A stretch of DNA of 64,000 nucleotides from Pelodictyon luteolum (GCF_001622165.1 NZ_LVWG01000034.1:8001-72000), one strand, 5' to 3'; counted from the stretch's first letter, positions 8,696-19,486 are shown. Program-made: numbers and translations. Notes: a model not told the origin generated them from the sequence alone.

Positions 8696-9316
8696 CTAGT
8701 CCTCGGCATCGGCCGATTCTTCGAGAGGTGCCAGCGGGACTCCCGTTTTCAAACGGATCCGTTCGTAGGCGTCGATCTTTTTCTTGTCGGGTTCGAAGTA
8801 GACGAACAGTTTCTTTCCTTCGAACTTCGGCTCTCCCTCACGGTTACCGACGACGCTGAGGCGCTCCGTCAGGCGATCGGCCAGTTCTAAGCCCTTGTCC
8901 TTGTATATGATCGAACGGCCCAGAAAGACGATAGTGGCCCGGACGCGGTTCCCTTTGCGGAGGAACTCTTCGAGATGAGCCGTCTTGAAATCGAAATCAT
9001 GCTTGTCGGTGTTCGGATGGAAGCGGAGTTCCTTCAGGGTCGTGGTTTTCTGCTTCTTTTTCAGGTCCTTGTCACGTTGCGCCATCTTGTAGAGCAACTT
9101 GCCGAGGTTATCGAACTTGCATACGGGTGGTTCTGCGTTCGGCTGCACTTCTATCAGATCCGTATTGCGGTCCTCTGCCATCCGGCGGGCATCAATGGTT
9201 TTCATGACCTGCTGCGTTCCGTCCGGGAAGATGATGCGGACTTCGGGCACGCGGATCTGCTCATTGACCCGATAAGTGATTTTCGGTTTCTGGGATGTCG
9301 CCTTCTGTTTCTTCAT
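8696..9316 (-). CDS. infC: Translation initiation factor IF-3
   Basis: The 206-residue protein has the two IF-3 domains: N-terminal [19 protein letters not shown], and the C-terminal domain with [20 protein letters not shown] and [17 protein letters not shown]. It keeps ribosomal subunits apart and checks the start codon. The start here is an ordinary ATG, unlike the rare AUU of enterobacteria. The C-terminal tail ([12 protein letters not shown]) is acidic. The gene follows thrS by 21 bp. Confidence 0.95.
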   Translation of the reverse strand: MKKQKATSQKPKITYRVNEQIRVPEVRIIFPDGTQQVMKTIDARRMAEDRNTDLIEVQPNAEPPVCKFDNLGKLLYKMAQRDKDLKKKQKTTTLKELRFHPNTDKHDFDFKTAHLEEFLRKGNRVRATIVFLGRSIIYKDKGLELADRLTERLSVVGNREGEPKFEGKKLFVYFEPDKKKIDAYERIRLKTGVPLAPLEESADAED

Positions 9317-9337
9317 GCGTTCTGGTTTGGTTGGTGA

Positions 9338-11311
9338 TCAGGCTTTTCGGTCGATCTCCTCCCGGAGTCTCTCAATCATGTCCTGTATGCTGAGGGTGCC
9401 TTCGTCGCCCTTGCGGTGGCGGCGGAGCGAGACATCTCCCTTCTCCTCTTCCTTCTGGCCGACAACGACCATGCAGGGGATTTTCGAAAGTTCCGATTCG
9501 CGGATCTTCTTTCCGATTTTTTCACTGCGCAGGTCCAGTTCAGTGCGGATGCCTGCCGCGAGCATGGCGTCCTTAACCCTGCGAGCGTACTCGTGAACAT
9601 CTTCAGCGATCGGCAGGACGACGGCCTGAACCGGTGCGAGCCAGAGCGGGAAGTTGCCTGCGGTATGCTCAATGAGCACTCCGATGAAGCGCTCCATCGA
9701 GCCGAAAGGCGCCCGGTGGATGACGACAGGGCGGTGTTTCTGTCCGTCGTTTCCGACATAGGAGAGATCGAATCGCTCCGGCATGACATAGTCGACCTGG
9801 ACCGTGCCGAGCTGCCATTTGCGGCCGAGCGCGTCGCGGACGATGAAGTCTATCTTGGGCCCATAGAAACTAGCCTCGCCAATGCCGATGAAATACTTGA
9901 TGCCCATGCGGTCCGCGGCTTCCGTTACATCCTTTTCGGCCTGTTCCCAGACCTCCGGGGTGCCGCCGTATTTGGCCTGATTCTCCGGATCATGCATAGA
10001 AAGGCGAGTTTCCACCGAATCAAATCCGAGTGTGCGGAAGACAAACTGCGTAAGGTCGATCGCATTGCAGATCTCGTCAACCAGCTGGTCGGGACGGCAG
10101 TAGATATGCGAGTCGTCCTGTGTGAACCCTCTTGCTCGCACCAGGCCGTTGAGTTCGCCGGACTGTTCATGGCGGTAGACCGTACCGAACTCCGTCAGCC
10201 GGATCGGCAGGTCTCGGTAGCTCCGCATTTCGGAGCTATAGATAAGGTGGTGGTGCGGGCAGTTCATCGGCTTGAGGAGGTACTGCTCCTGCTTGCCGTC
10301 CTCATCATGGTATGTCAGCGGAGGGAACTGCGAATCGCTATAGTAAGGGTAGTGGCCCGAGCGCTTGTAGAGTTCGATGTTGCCGATGTGCGGCGTGTAG
10401 ACCGGCAGGTATCCGCGCCGGCGCTGTTCGTCCTTCAGGAAGGTTTCGAGCTCCTGACGGATGATGGCACCCTTGGGGAGCCAAACCGGCAGGCCGCTAC
10501 CGATTTCGGGAGAGAGCATGAAGAGCTTGAGCTCCTGGCCGAGCCTTCGGTGGTCGCGTTTTCTGGCTTCTTCTAGGCGTTCGAGATGCTCCTTCAGAAG
10601 CTTTTCTGATGGGAATGCAATGCCGTAGATCCGCTGCATGCTCTCGCGAGACGAGTCTCCGCGCCAGAACGAGGACGAGATGTTAAAGAGTCGTACCGCC
10701 TTGAGCCTGGAGGTCGAGGGGAGATGCGGGCCGGTGCAGAGATCGGTGAATCCCCCTTCATGGTAGAGCGATACAGTCGGGACGTTTTTGAGTGTGTCCT
10801 CAAGGATTTCGACCTTGTAGGGGTCGTTGCGGACCGTTTTAAAGAATTCGATGGCAGCCTCGCGTGTCATCTCTTCTCGGACGATCGGGGTGTCGCGGCC
10901 TGCGATCTCAAGCATCTTTTTCTCGATGTTGCGAAGGTCGTCTTCATTGAAGCGGTGGCTGGAAGCGATGTCGTAGTAGAATCCCTGCTCAACTGCAGGT
11001 CCGGCACCGAAGCGCGAACCGGGGAAGAGCTCCTCAATAGCCGACGCCATGATATGGCTTGCGCTGTGCCAGAATATTTCGTGCCCTTCAGGCGAATCAA
11101 AGGTGATGATGGAGAGTGCACAGTCCATCTCAATCGGCATGGAGAGATCCGCCGCATGTCCGTCTACCATGACGGCAATTGCGGCATCAGCGAGCCTGCG
11201 CCCGATGGAGAGTGCTATGTCGAGGCCCGAGCTTCCTTTCGGAAACTGCTTGATGGTTCCGTCGGGCAGGGTGATGGACAGCATAACCTGCGATTCCAGA
11301 TTGTCAGACAT
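9338..11311 (-). CDS. thrS: Threonyl-tRNA synthetase
   Basis: This 657-residue class II synthetase has an N-terminal TGS domain (about 10-70), the editing domain with HSASH and CTGPH metal/active-site motifs, the catalytic core with the zinc ligand in KPMNCPHHH, motif 2 VYRHEQSGELNG and motif 3 HRAPFGSMERFIG, and a C-terminal anticodon-binding domain (from about 545). It charges tRNA-Thr. The gene heads the operon and is preceded by a structured leader. Confidence 0.96.
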   Translation of the reverse strand: MSDNLESQVMLSITLPDGTIKQFPKGSSGLDIALSIGRRLADAAIAVMVDGHAADLSMPIEMDCALSIITFDSPEGHEIFWHSASHIMASAIEELFPGSRFGAGPAVEQGFYYDIASSHRFNEDDLRNIEKKMLEIAGRDTPIVREEMTREAAIEFFKTVRNDPYKVEILEDTLKNVPTVSLYHEGGFTDLCTGPHLPSTSRLKAVRLFNISSSFWRGDSSRESMQRIYGIAFPSEKLLKEHLERLEEARKRDHRRLGQELKLFMLSPEIGSGLPVWLPKGAIIRQELETFLKDEQRRRGYLPVYTPHIGNIELYKRSGHYPYYSDSQFPPLTYHDEDGKQEQYLLKPMNCPHHHLIYSSEMRSYRDLPIRLTEFGTVYRHEQSGELNGLVRARGFTQDDSHIYCRPDQLVDEICNAIDLTQFVFRTLGFDSVETRLSMHDPENQAKYGGTPEVWEQAEKDVTEAADRMGIKYFIGIGEASFYGPKIDFIVRDALGRKWQLGTVQVDYVMPERFDLSYVGNDGQKHRPVVIHRAPFGSMERFIGVLIEHTAGNFPLWLAPVQAVVLPIAEDVHEYARRVKDAMLAAGIRTELDLRSEKIGKKIRESELSKIPCMVVVGQKEEEKGDVSLRRHRKGDEGTLSIQDMIERLREEIDRKA

Positions 11312-11413
11312 GGTGTGTCTCGTCGTTTCAAATCCATGCCGGCGCGACGTCCTTTCGGTCGACCGTCCGTATAGGAAAATCTTAATGCAGCCTCTTTTTG
11401 ATGGTATATCCAG

Positions 11414-11501
11414 ACCGGGAGGGCTACGGGGCTCTTGGGCCCCACTACCCCGGTTCCGTAAAGTGGACTTGAATGGTACGAAGAATTCTTTGAATTTCCA
11501 A
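11414..11501 (-). promoter_or_regulatory. Candidate thrS promoter and leader hairpin
   Basis: Read on the minus strand, TTGGAA (11501-11496) and TACCAT (11478-11473) are 17 bp apart. Downstream, ACCGGG and GGGGC (11454-11434 region) pair with GCCCC and CCCGGT ending at 11414, giving a strong two-part hairpin about 100 nt before the thrS ATG. In E. coli, ThrRS represses its own mRNA through leader structures; whether this hairpin has such a role is inference. The rest of 11312-11547 shows no gene. Confidence 0.35.
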
Positions 11502-11547
11502 ATAAGGCAACTGCCTAAAGCAGGCTGTCCTCAAGCGGGGCTCCTGT

Positions 11548-12957
11548 TTAGCGCAGGAGCTGAATGATGTCGGGAGTCACTGTTTCTTTTCCCTGTTTTG
11601 CCGCAAGGGCTTCGGCTTTTTTTCTCAGCTCGCGGCCGAAAGAGATCTGGCTGATGAAGGGCGCTTTTGCGACTATGCGGTCGAGGAGTTCGCCGGCTTC
11701 GGGGCTCCAGGGGATTTCCGGAGCGGGTGCTTCGCCCGATGCCCGGACGCGGTTGATGGGCAGGAAGTTGAAGAGCATGTCGTAAAGCGCATTGACGATC
11801 TCCTGCAGGATGTAGACCGCTCCGCTGTGGCCCATGAAGGGTGTTCCAAGAGCGCGGCGGACGATGGGTCCCGGAAAGCCTGCGGGAATGAAACGGGTCT
11901 TTGCGTCAAGCTCTGCCAGATAGATTTTGTCGACGATCCTGCCAAAAAAGAACTGTGGCGGGTTGCCTGCAAGATCCTGACGCAGGGCCGTATTGTCGGC
12001 GACAGCGGAGTCGAGGCTGAAGAGGCACTGCATTCCCATCTCCCGCCCGAGGAAACGCTCGAGGCCTTCTGCATATGTCCGGGCCGCTGCCACGCCGAAT
12101 CGTACGGTGGGAAACCATTCTGCCTGGGGCCCGCGCCAGAGGTCCCAGAGCGGTCTGAGGATGGTGCGTTTTTCTTCAAGCAGGAAGGCTTCTGCCTCCT
12201 GTTCTTTCTTGATATGGCGCCCAAGGTTCATGATGAAGGCGGCGGTGTCGTCAAGGCCCATCGGAGCATAGAGGACGGGTCTTCCTAATGCTTCGGCAAG
12301 GGCAAGCCCGAATTCCCGGTACATGACGACGATGACGTCGGAATTTTTCAAATCCGCAATGTCTCGCAGGGAGCTTTCAAACGGAAATACATGCTGCAGG
12401 CGCCCGCCCGTTCCGGCAATGAGGCGCTTGAGTTCGGCGAGGTCGGAGGGGCTGTTGAAGCACCCGTAGGTGGGGCCGATGATGCTGACGGTGCCCGGCT
12501 CGACGTTGGTGGATTTGCCGTCGTCGAACTGGCTGTGGAGCCATAAGAGAGCGCGGTCTCGCCCCTGCCACTCGTTCTCTCCGAGCGAGTCGGAAGGGAA
12601 GAATCGTACCTCAGGAAAGTGCATCTGGAGCATATGCTCGTGGTCGCTCCCGATCATTTCGCTTTCTGCGCTTGAAACGAGGATGAGCTGCCGTCCATCA
12701 CCCTGGAGTTTTTCAATGGTGTTCCGAACGATTTCAGTGGTTCCTGACGAAGCGATCTCCTTTTCGGTCAGGCTGGTCGGTGTGAAGTTTTCCAGATAGG
12801 GGATTGCATCGGTATAGTCCATGACCGCCACTCCGACCAGATTATAGCATCCTACCGGTGCGTCGGCAATGACATGTACGTCCTTGAGCGGGCAGAAGGT
12901 ATTGACGGCGGCCCAGTAGGCGCTTGCGGTTGATTCGTCACGAATGGTTTTTCCCAT
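11548..12957 (-). CDS. bchZ: Chlorophyllide a reductase subunit Z
   Basis: The 469-residue protein is the Z subunit of chlorophyllide oxidoreductase, a nitrogenase-like enzyme that reduces ring B on the way to bacteriochlorophyll a. The N-terminus STASAYWAAVNTFCPL and the early Cys in DAPVGCYNL (Cys37), the nitrogenase-type middle (SIIGPTYGCFNSPSDLAELKRL) and the C-terminal PCP_red-like segment (WSPEAGELLDRIVAKAPF) fit BchZ. Cys37 is a candidate cluster ligand shared with BchY. ATG at 12957 gives the family start. bchX and bchY are not in the window, so the subunit genes are dispersed. Confidence 0.9.
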   Translation of the reverse strand: MGKTIRDESTASAYWAAVNTFCPLKDVHVIADAPVGCYNLVGVAVMDYTDAIPYLENFTPTSLTEKEIASSGTTEIVRNTIEKLQGDGRQLILVSSAESEMIGSDHEHMLQMHFPEVRFFPSDSLGENEWQGRDRALLWLHSQFDDGKSTNVEPGTVSIIGPTYGCFNSPSDLAELKRLIAGTGGRLQHVFPFESSLRDIADLKNSDVIVVMYREFGLALAEALGRPVLYAPMGLDDTAAFIMNLGRHIKKEQEAEAFLLEEKRTILRPLWDLWRGPQAEWFPTVRFGVAAARTYAEGLERFLGREMGMQCLFSLDSAVADNTALRQDLAGNPPQFFFGRIVDKIYLAELDAKTRFIPAGFPGPIVRRALGTPFMGHSGAVYILQEIVNALYDMLFNFLPINRVRASGEAPAPEIPWSPEAGELLDRIVAKAPFISQISFGRELRKKAEALAAKQGKETVTPDIIQLLR

Positions 12958-12967
12958 GGGGCGGTGA

Positions 12968-14725
12968 TTATGGTGTGCTGATTTCCCCGGCTGCATCCCT
13001 AAGCAACACGACAGGCAGTTTCCCGTTCGGTTCCATCCGGCCGGAAAGCACCTTTAGGGCGTTCTGTTCGCTGTTTTTTTCTGCATCGTAGGTGCAGATG
13101 CAGTTTTCCATTCCGGGAAAGCTCCGGAGCATATAAGGCGAACCGAATGCCACGAACACGAACGGCCTGGTTTCCTGGTAGAGTTTCTGGAGCGAACGGA
13201 TGAATGCAAGCTGCAGACTGTTGAGTTTCGAGGGATCTGAAAGATAGCCCGAGATGAGGATTGCCGGAGCGGTTTCTGCGATGCGCTCTGCCTCGGTGTA
13301 CTCCTCAGTGGTAGTGCCGGGTGTTATCCGGATATGGTCTGTTTTCCAGTCGCTATCCATTCCCGCCATGAAGCCAATACCGGTATTGGGATCCGTGCGG
13401 TCCTGAAGGATGATGTGGAGGATGGACGATCCGCTTTTTTTCTTGCGGATCGGGAAGATATGGCGACTTTTTCCGGTGAAGGTGATGGAGCGGGCTGCGA
13501 TCGATTCGGCCAGTTCGATGTGCCGGGCCGGCGCCGCCATTTCTGGTACCCGATTCAGGTCGACGAGGGCTTTTGGACGGAGGCCAGCCCATCGCTTCGC
13601 CTGCAGGATTCTTCGTACCGACTGGTTTATCCTTTCTTCGCTGATGGAGCCATTCCGGACAGCACCTAGAATGGCGTGGAACGAACGCTCAGGGTCAGGA
13701 GAGAAAAGCAGCACATCGTTGCCCGCAGCTACGGCCAGAACAGAAATCTCCTCGACGTTATGACCGTCATAGAGGGCTTTCATGTTCAGGGCATCGGTGA
13801 CGATGAGGCCTTTGAAGCCAAGCGCCTGGCGGAGGAGCCCCGTGACGATGGGGGCTGAAATCGAAGCGGGGTCCATGGTGCCGGTCAGTTTCGGAACGGC
13901 GAGGTGTCCGGTCATGACCGACATGACGCCACGGCGGATGGCGGAACGGAATGGTTTTAGCTCATATTCTTCAAGCTGAAGGCTGTCGGCCTGGAGTACG
14001 GGAAGGGCGAGGTGGCTGTCGACTGTCACATTGCCATGGCCGGGGAAGTGTTTTGCGGTGGCAAGAAGCCCCTTGGCCTGCATCCCTTCGATGAGGGCAT
14101 CAGCCATGCGTGATGCGAGCTCAGGGGTGTCGCCGTAAGAACGGGTGTTGATGACCGGGTTCAGGGGGTTGCTGTTCAAGTCCACGCTCGGCGCGAAGTT
14201 CCATGACAGGCCGGTTGCTTTTGCCTCAAGAGCAATGGCTTCACCCATTTTCATGGACAGTTCGGTGCTTCCTGCCGCAGATACCGCCATGGCGGATGGA
14301 AACCGGGTTGCTCCCTCAAGGCGCATGGCAAGGCCCCGCTCCATGTCGGCGCTTATGAAGAGCGGGTGCGGCGCGATGGACTGGAAATGGTTGGCCAGCA
14401 TTGCAGCGCTGAACATGCTGCCCTTTAGGAACATGATACCGCCTATCTTTCCTTCCGAAACAAGGCGGTCGAGTTTTATGCGGGCAGGGTCGTCTTTTTC
14501 AATATAGGCACCAGGACTATCGGCCATGAGCATCTGGCCGATCTTTTCCTCAAGGCTCATTGCCTGAAGGGCTGCATCGATATCGGGGTCGACTTTTCGG
14601 AAGACAGCCTCGGCATGCCACGGCTGCAGTGCAGGTTCCGCATGGAGAGTTCCTCCCGCAAGAGCCGAGAGCACGATGATGGCTAGTATCCATCGTGCAG
14701 TGATGCGTGGAGATTCGGGTTGCAT
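12968..14725 (-). CDS. Glycoside hydrolase family 3, exported beta-N-acetylhexosaminidase (NagZ-like)
   Basis: The 585-residue product has a signal peptide (hydrophobic ILAIIVLSALAGGTLHA, cleavage expected near residue 29) and a GH3 catalytic domain up to about residue 385. Visible are EKIGQMLM, ADMERGL, the NagZ motif KHFPGHG with its catalytic His, and the nucleophile Asp in VTDALNMKAL. The remaining 200 residues form a second alpha/beta domain seen in longer GH3 enzymes. It probably removes GlcNAc residues from peptidoglycan fragments in the periplasm. ATG at 14725 is preferred over a TTG four codons upstream. The stop lies 10 bp before bchZ on the same strand. Confidence 0.87.
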   Translation of the reverse strand: MQPESPRITARWILAIIVLSALAGGTLHAEPALQPWHAEAVFRKVDPDIDAALQAMSLEEKIGQMLMADSPGAYIEKDDPARIKLDRLVSEGKIGGIMFLKGSMFSAAMLANHFQSIAPHPLFISADMERGLAMRLEGATRFPSAMAVSAAGSTELSMKMGEAIALEAKATGLSWNFAPSVDLNSNPLNPVINTRSYGDTPELASRMADALIEGMQAKGLLATAKHFPGHGNVTVDSHLALPVLQADSLQLEEYELKPFRSAIRRGVMSVMTGHLAVPKLTGTMDPASISAPIVTGLLRQALGFKGLIVTDALNMKALYDGHNVEEISVLAVAAGNDVLLFSPDPERSFHAILGAVRNGSISEERINQSVRRILQAKRWAGLRPKALVDLNRVPEMAAPARHIELAESIAARSITFTGKSRHIFPIRKKKSGSSILHIILQDRTDPNTGIGFMAGMDSDWKTDHIRITPGTTTEEYTEAERIAETAPAILISGYLSDPSKLNSLQLAFIRSLQKLYQETRPFVFVAFGSPYMLRSFPGMENCICTYDAEKNSEQNALKVLSGRMEPNGKLPVVLLRDAAGEISTP

Positions 14726-14826
14726 GTGGCAGGTCAAGGGTTCTTCAGGTGAAACGGCATTGATTCATTGAAGGTAAAAAATCCCTTGAATCTTTCCGCT
14801 TTCATGGGGGCATGAAGCGATGCGTT

Positions 14827-15333
14827 TCAGCTCATGTAGAGGTAGGGTTTCCAGTCATCGGAAACCGAAGCGGTGAGCTGCTGCATGAACATGAGGTGGT
14901 TGGGGCGTTCTGCCTGCTTCATGAGGGGCATGCCGGCCTCTTTCGGGGTACGGCTCCCTTTCTTTGCATTGCATTTTCTGCAGGCTGTGATAAGGTTCTC
15001 CCATGAATCCTCGCCGCCACGCGAGCGGGGGATAATATGGTCTATGGTGAGCTGCTGGTCGGTTTTTCCGCAGTACTGGCATTGGAAGCCATCGCGGCGG
15101 ATGATGTTTTTGCGGTTCAGCATGATGCGCTTGTAGGGGACGCGGACAAAGACCGTGAGTCGAACGATGCTCGGCATGGGGTAGCTTTTGCTGACCGTGC
15201 AGATGAATCGTTCAGGGTGATGGGTGACAGGGACGGCTTTGCCGCCGAAGAGGAGAAGGATTGCTTTCTGGGGGTCGCAGATGCTCAGGGGCTCATAGCT
15301 ACTGTTCAGCACCAGGACTTTCGATCGGGTCAT
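14827..15333 (-). CDS. HNH endonuclease family protein
   Basis: The 168-residue protein contains a full HNH domain: zinc Cys pairs in [10 protein letters not shown] and CRKCNAKKG, with [19 protein letters not shown] between them carrying the catalytic His pair and Asn. The N-terminal half ([28 protein letters not shown]) is typical of a widespread chromosomal HNH family that occurs alone. It presumably cuts or nicks nucleic acid; the biological role is unknown. No neighbouring phage or restriction genes are present. Confidence 0.88.
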   Translation of the reverse strand: MTRSKVLVLNSSYEPLSICDPQKAILLLFGGKAVPVTHHPERFICTVSKSYPMPSIVRLTVFVRVPYKRIMLNRKNIIRRDGFQCQYCGKTDQQLTIDHIIPRSRGGEDSWENLITACRKCNAKKGSRTPKEAGMPLMKQAERPNHLMFMQQLTASVSDDWKPYLYMS

Positions 15334-15433
15334 TGGCGTCTCCCGGACGGTTAGTTGCGGCGCGGGACCGTAGTATAACTATACACGCATTGCTGGGTAC
15401 TTCAAAAGGTGTTATGTGAATATTCTGTAAATC

Positions 15434-15467
15434 CCGCCGAGGGCAAAGTCTCCTCTGCCTTCGGCGG
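15434..15467 (-). terminator. Strong hairpin after gcvPB, no T-run
   Basis: CCGCCGAGGGCA (15434-15445) pairs with TGCCTTCGGCGG (15456-15467) with one mismatch and a 10-nt loop. It starts 13 bp after the gcvPB stop on the minus strand. The missing T-run makes an intrinsic terminator uncertain; it may protect the mRNA 3' end. Confidence 0.4.
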
Positions 15468-15479
15468 CGTCTCTGGCAA

Positions 15480-16937
15480 CTATATGCAGCAGATGTTGAG
15501 CTGGCGAGATGCCATGGCTTCGTCAAGCCGCGAGACCGGAGTTGTCACGGGTGCCCCCTTGACCGTCTCGGGGCTCATTTCCGCCTCTTCAGCAATTTGC
15601 AGGAGCGCGTCGGCGAAGAGGTCAAGCGTCTCCCTTGATTCCGTTTCCGTCGGCTCGATCATGAGCGCTTCGCTGACGATGAGCGGGAAGTATATGGTCG
15701 GAGCGTGGAACCCGTAGTCAAGCAGCCGTTTGGCGATGTCGAGCGTCTTGACGCCATGCGATTTCTTCTGCCGATCGCCAGAAAGGCAGAACTCGTGCAG
15801 TACCTGCTTGGGGAAGGGGAGATCATAGGCGCCGGTCAGGCGGCTGAGCAGGTAGTTGGCGTTGATGATGGCGTTTTCAGACACTCGCTTGAGCCCTTCG
15901 GCGCCAAGCATCCGGATGTAGGTGTACGCCCGAACCAGAACGGCGAAGTTGCCGTAGAAATTCATCATCCTGCCGATGCTTTCCGGACGGTTAGAAACAA
16001 GCCGGTAGACGGGGCCCTCGGGACCCTCCGTCTTTTCTACAACGGGAACCGGGAGGAACGGAACAAGCTTTTCCGAGACGCCGACCGGCCCGCTTCCGGG
16101 TCCGCCTCCTCCGTGGGGGGCCGAAAAGGTCTTGTGGAGGTTGTAGTGGACAACATCAAAGCCCATGTCGCCGGGACGGGCAATGCCGAGCAGGGCGTTC
16201 ATGTTGGCCCCGTCCATATAAAGAAGGCTGCCGTTCTTGTGCACCATTTCCGAGATCTTGACGATCTCCTTTTCAAACAGACCGATGGTGTTCGGGTTTG
16301 TGAGCATCAGCGCGGCCACATCGCCGTCAAGCTTTGCTTCGAGGTCATGAAGGTCGGTGCGACCGATTTCGTTGCTTTTCACCGAAACGGTCCGGTACCC
16401 CGCCAGGGCCGCCGAGGCGGGATTTGTCCCGTGTGCTGAATCGACGACGAGGAGTGTGGAGCGTTTCGAGCCTTGCGATTCATGGTATTTCTTGATGAGC
16501 AGTATCCCGGTCAGCTCTCCGTGGGCACCGGCAGCGGGCTGGAGGGTCACGGCCTTCATGCCTGCGATTTCAGCAAGCATCAGGGAGAGCTCGTACATCA
16601 GCTGGAGCGCACCTCCTGCAGTTTCCTCCGGCTGGAGCGGGTGCAGGGCGCTGAACCCCGGAAGGTCGCAGGTATAGTCGTTGATTTTCGGGTTGTATTT
16701 CATCGTACAGCTGCCGAGGGGGTACATGTTCTTGTCGACATGGTAGTTCATGTTCGACAGTCGTATGAAGTGGCGCACCACTTCGCTTTCGGGTACCTCC
16801 GGCAGCATGGCCTGTTCCTTGCGCAGGAACTTCTCAGGCAGGAGGCTCCCGGGTGTTGCCTTGGGCAGGTCATTTCCTGAGAAGCTGTAGCCTTTGCGGC
16901 CGCTTGCCGAAAAATCAAAAATCAGTTTTTCTTTCAT
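15480..16937 (-). CDS. gcvPB: Glycine dehydrogenase (decarboxylating) subunit 2
   Basis: The 485-residue protein is the C-terminal half-type P protein of the glycine cleavage system (two-gene form). It binds PLP through the Lys in [18 protein letters not shown] and shows [18 protein letters not shown] and [11 protein letters not shown] near the N-terminus. With GcvPA it decarboxylates glycine and passes the aminomethyl group to H protein. ATG at 16937 (MKEKLIF) is the family start; the longer frame adds an unrelated leader. Its partner genes are not adjacent; it lies 104 bp after rnc. Confidence 0.93.
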   Translation of the reverse strand: MKEKLIFDFSASGRKGYSFSGNDLPKATPGSLLPEKFLRKEQAMLPEVPESEVVRHFIRLSNMNYHVDKNMYPLGSCTMKYNPKINDYTCDLPGFSALHPLQPEETAGGALQLMYELSLMLAEIAGMKAVTLQPAAGAHGELTGILLIKKYHESQGSKRSTLLVVDSAHGTNPASAALAGYRTVSVKSNEIGRTDLHDLEAKLDGDVAALMLTNPNTIGLFEKEIVKISEMVHKNGSLLYMDGANMNALLGIARPGDMGFDVVHYNLHKTFSAPHGGGGPGSGPVGVSEKLVPFLPVPVVEKTEGPEGPVYRLVSNRPESIGRMMNFYGNFAVLVRAYTYIRMLGAEGLKRVSENAIINANYLLSRLTGAYDLPFPKQVLHEFCLSGDRQKKSHGVKTLDIAKRLLDYGFHAPTIYFPLIVSEALMIEPTETESRETLDLFADALLQIAEEAEMSPETVKGAPVTTPVSRLDEAMASRQLNICCI

Positions 16938-17041
16938 GGTTTTGCTGTGCGGCGGTGATGAACTATCACTCTGGCGAGTGTGCTGTTTATCCAATATAGC
17001 AGACGTCGCCCACATGCTCAAGCGCCGCCCTGTGAATTTGT

Positions 17042-17872
17042 TCAGCCGATTCCTGTCTCTGCAGGTGATGAGGTTTCCTGGTCGGTTGGCGTAAAGAGGG
17101 TGTTTTCGATGGCAGCCATGGCTTCAGCAGCGGCCAGCTGTTCTGCATCCTTTTTCCTCAGGGCTGTGCCGCGGCCGAGTGGACGCCCGTCGCAGGATAC
17201 TTCAACGGTGAAGGTTTTTTCGTGTTCTGCCCCCTCTTCAGATAGGACGGTGTAGACTGGCGGCGGAAGCTGGTTGGACTGGGTGTGTTCGATGAGGCGG
17301 CTTTTATGGTTGTTTTCTGTGCTGACCATCGCATCAAAGGCCGGGCTGTCGATGATATGCTCCTCAATGAACTCACGGACGGCTTCAAGGCCCCGGTCCA
17401 GATATATGGCGCCCGTGAGCGCTTCAAATGCGTCAGCAAGTGTTGATGTACTGGTGCGGATGCGTTGCTGGTCTGCGGACTCGCCGATGATGAGGTGTTG
17501 GCCGAGATCGAGGCTTCGGGCGAAACCGGCAAGTGACTTCCCGTTCACGATTTTAGCCCGGTAGCTCGACAGCTCACCTTCAGCCCCGTCGGGGAATCGA
17601 CGGTAGAGGTATTCGGAGATGATGAGGCCGAGAACGGAGTCCCCCAGAAACTCGAGGCGCTGGTTCGAGCGGGTTATTTCTGGTGCAGTGGAGTCGTGCA
17701 CCATCGAACGGTGGGTGAGGGCTGTGGCGTAAAGTTCCAGGTTGAGCGCTTTTCCCTTGAAGAGGCTCCGGATGAATGCGGTGAGGGATGGGGAGGCACC
17801 TGGCCCCTCCCCCTTTTCGGGTTTGCTGCTGAAAAAAGGGAGGGCGGTGAGTTTATGCCAGAGTGGCTCCAT
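17042..17872 (-). CDS. rnc: Ribonuclease III
   Basis: The 276-residue enzyme has the RNase III signature [14 protein letters not shown], the acidic second site [14 protein letters not shown] and a C-terminal double-stranded RNA-binding domain (about 195-265, ending [13 protein letters not shown]). It processes rRNA precursors and regulates mRNAs. An N-terminal extension of about 30 residues precedes the core. It is last in the fatty-acid gene run, 11 bp after fabF. Confidence 0.94.
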   Translation of the reverse strand: MEPLWHKLTALPFFSSKPEKGEGPGASPSLTAFIRSLFKGKALNLELYATALTHRSMVHDSTAPEITRSNQRLEFLGDSVLGLIISEYLYRRFPDGAEGELSSYRAKIVNGKSLAGFARSLDLGQHLIIGESADQQRIRTSTSTLADAFEALTGAIYLDRGLEAVREFIEEHIIDSPAFDAMVSTENNHKSRLIEHTQSNQLPPPVYTVLSEEGAEHEKTFTVEVSCDGRPLGRGTALRKKDAEQLAAAEAMAAIENTLFTPTDQETSSPAETGIG

Positions 17873-17883
17873 GGCCGAATGGC

Positions 17884-19137
17884 TCAGAGTGACGAGCCGT
17901 TGCGGAAGATCAGCGATGCGTTGTGGCCGCCAAAGCCGAATCCGTTGTTGAGGGCGTACTGAATGCTGCGTTTTTTCGGCTCGTTCGGCGTGACGTCGAC
18001 ATCGATGTCCGGGTCAAGGTTCTGGCAGTTGATGGTTGGCGGTACAGTCTGGTTCTGCATTGCAAGAATGCATGCGATTGACTCTACCACGCCGGCTGCG
18101 CCAAGCAGGTGTCCGGTCATTGACTTCGTAGAGCTGATACTGAGTTTATAAGCGTGTTCGCCGAACAGCTTCTTGATGGCGGTGACTTCCGCAATGTCTC
18201 CAAGCGGGGTCGCAGTGCCGTGGGTATTGATATAGTCGATCTGCTCGGTGCCGATGCCGGCGATCGAGAGTGCGGTCTTCATTGCGTTGAGCGCGCCCTT
18301 TCCTTCGGGATGGGGAGCGGTAAGGTGGTGTGCGTCGGCCGTAGCTCCTATGCCGACCAGTTCTGCGTAAATCTTAGCGCCGCGGGCTCTGGCAGAGTCA
18401 AGGCTCTCCATGATAAGCGATCCGGCGCCTTCGCCCATGACGAAACCGTCACGGTCGCGGTCGTAAGGTCGCGATGCTTTCGAGGGTATGTCGTTGGCTG
18501 TTGAAAGTGCCCGTGCGGAGTTGAATCCACCAACGCTCATCGGAGTGATCGGCGCTTCCGATCCCCCGCAGACCATGTAGTCGGCCATGCCGGTCTGGAT
18601 GAGCATGTAGGCGTCTATGATGGCGTGCAGCGAGGTCGCGCATGCCGATGCTGTTGCGTAGTTCGGTCCCATCAGCCCGTGTCGCATGGAAATCTGTCCT
18701 GCTGCGATGTCGGGGATGAGCATAGGAATGAAGAAGGGGCTGATGCGTCGTGGCCCGCGGTTCAGATACTGCCTGAACTGCTGGTCGTATACGGTCATTC
18801 CCCCGATGCCCGAGCCATGCACGACGCCGATCCTCAGGGGATCGATTGCCTGCAGGTCGAGTCCTGAATCTTTGAGTGCCTGGTCAGAAGAGACGATGGC
18901 ATACTGGCAGTAGGGGTCCATGCGGTCGGCCGTTCTTTTGTCGATATAGTTTTCGACAACGAAGTCCTTCAGTTCGCATGCGAAGGTGGTTGCAAAATCG
19001 GCAGTATCAAAGTAGGTAATCGGTGCCGCACCGCTTTTTCCTGCGACGAGTGCGTTCCAGAATTCCTCTTTTGTCTGGCCAATGGGGGTAAGCACCCCGA
19101 TGCCGGTAATGACAACCCTTTTTCGTTCCTGACCCAT
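17884..19137 (-). CDS. fabF: 3-oxoacyl-ACP synthase II
   Basis: The 417-residue condensing enzyme shows the Cys-His-His catalytic triad: Cys in [12 protein letters not shown], His in [11 protein letters not shown] and His in [11 protein letters not shown]. It elongates acyl-ACP in type II fatty acid synthesis. It follows acpP and precedes rnc, the usual acpP-fabF-rnc order. Confidence 0.95.
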   Translation of the reverse strand: MGQERKRVVITGIGVLTPIGQTKEEFWNALVAGKSGAAPITYFDTADFATTFACELKDFVVENYIDKRTADRMDPYCQYAIVSSDQALKDSGLDLQAIDPLRIGVVHGSGIGGMTVYDQQFRQYLNRGPRRISPFFIPMLIPDIAAGQISMRHGLMGPNYATASACATSLHAIIDAYMLIQTGMADYMVCGGSEAPITPMSVGGFNSARALSTANDIPSKASRPYDRDRDGFVMGEGAGSLIMESLDSARARGAKIYAELVGIGATADAHHLTAPHPEGKGALNAMKTALSIAGIGTEQIDYINTHGTATPLGDIAEVTAIKKLFGEHAYKLSISSTKSMTGHLLGAAGVVESIACILAMQNQTVPPTINCQNLDPDIDVDVTPNEPKKRSIQYALNNGFGFGGHNASLIFRNGSSL

Positions 19138-19249
19138 CTGTAGTTGTTTGATTTTTTGCGTCTGTCAACTGCATGAACCAGCTACAGGCGTTCTGCCTGC
19201 AGCGGTTCGCAGTGTTTTCGTCTGTTTCGTGTAATCCTCTCTGGAGGAA

Positions 19250-19486
19250 TTACTTCTTGACGATGTAGTCGATTGCCTGCTGGACGGTGCCGATCTTTTC
19301 TGCGTCTTCGTCAGGGATCTGTACGTCGAATTCGTTCTCGAGCTCCATGATCAGCTCAACGGTGTCGAGCGAGTCGGCGCCGAGGTCGTCGGAAAACTTG
19401 GATTCCGGCTTGATCTGGTCTTTGTTGACGCCCATCTTGCTGACGATAATATCGTATACTTTGTCTCTGATTTCTGCTTCAGTCAT
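19250..19486 (-). CDS. acpP: Acyl carrier protein
   Basis: The 78-residue acidic protein has the phosphopantetheine site [12 protein letters not shown] with its Ser. It carries acyl chains for the Fab enzymes, PlsX and other pathways. ATG at 19486 has a GGAGAACGAAC ribosome binding site; the longer frame upstream is not ACP-like. A 112-bp gap to fabF is longer than elsewhere in the cluster. Confidence 0.96.
   Translation of the reverse strand: MTEAEIRDKVYDIIVSKMGVNKDQIKPESKFSDDLGADSLDTVELIMELENEFDVQIPDEDAEKIGTVQQAIDYIVKK

Noticed and set aside
9416-10576. 386-residue plus-strand frame inside thrS
   Set aside because: It has no domain and lies antisense to a well-conserved synthetase.
11312-11547. 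T-box riboswitch before thrS
   Set aside because: No T-box consensus sequence or terminator with T-run was found, only a hairpin.
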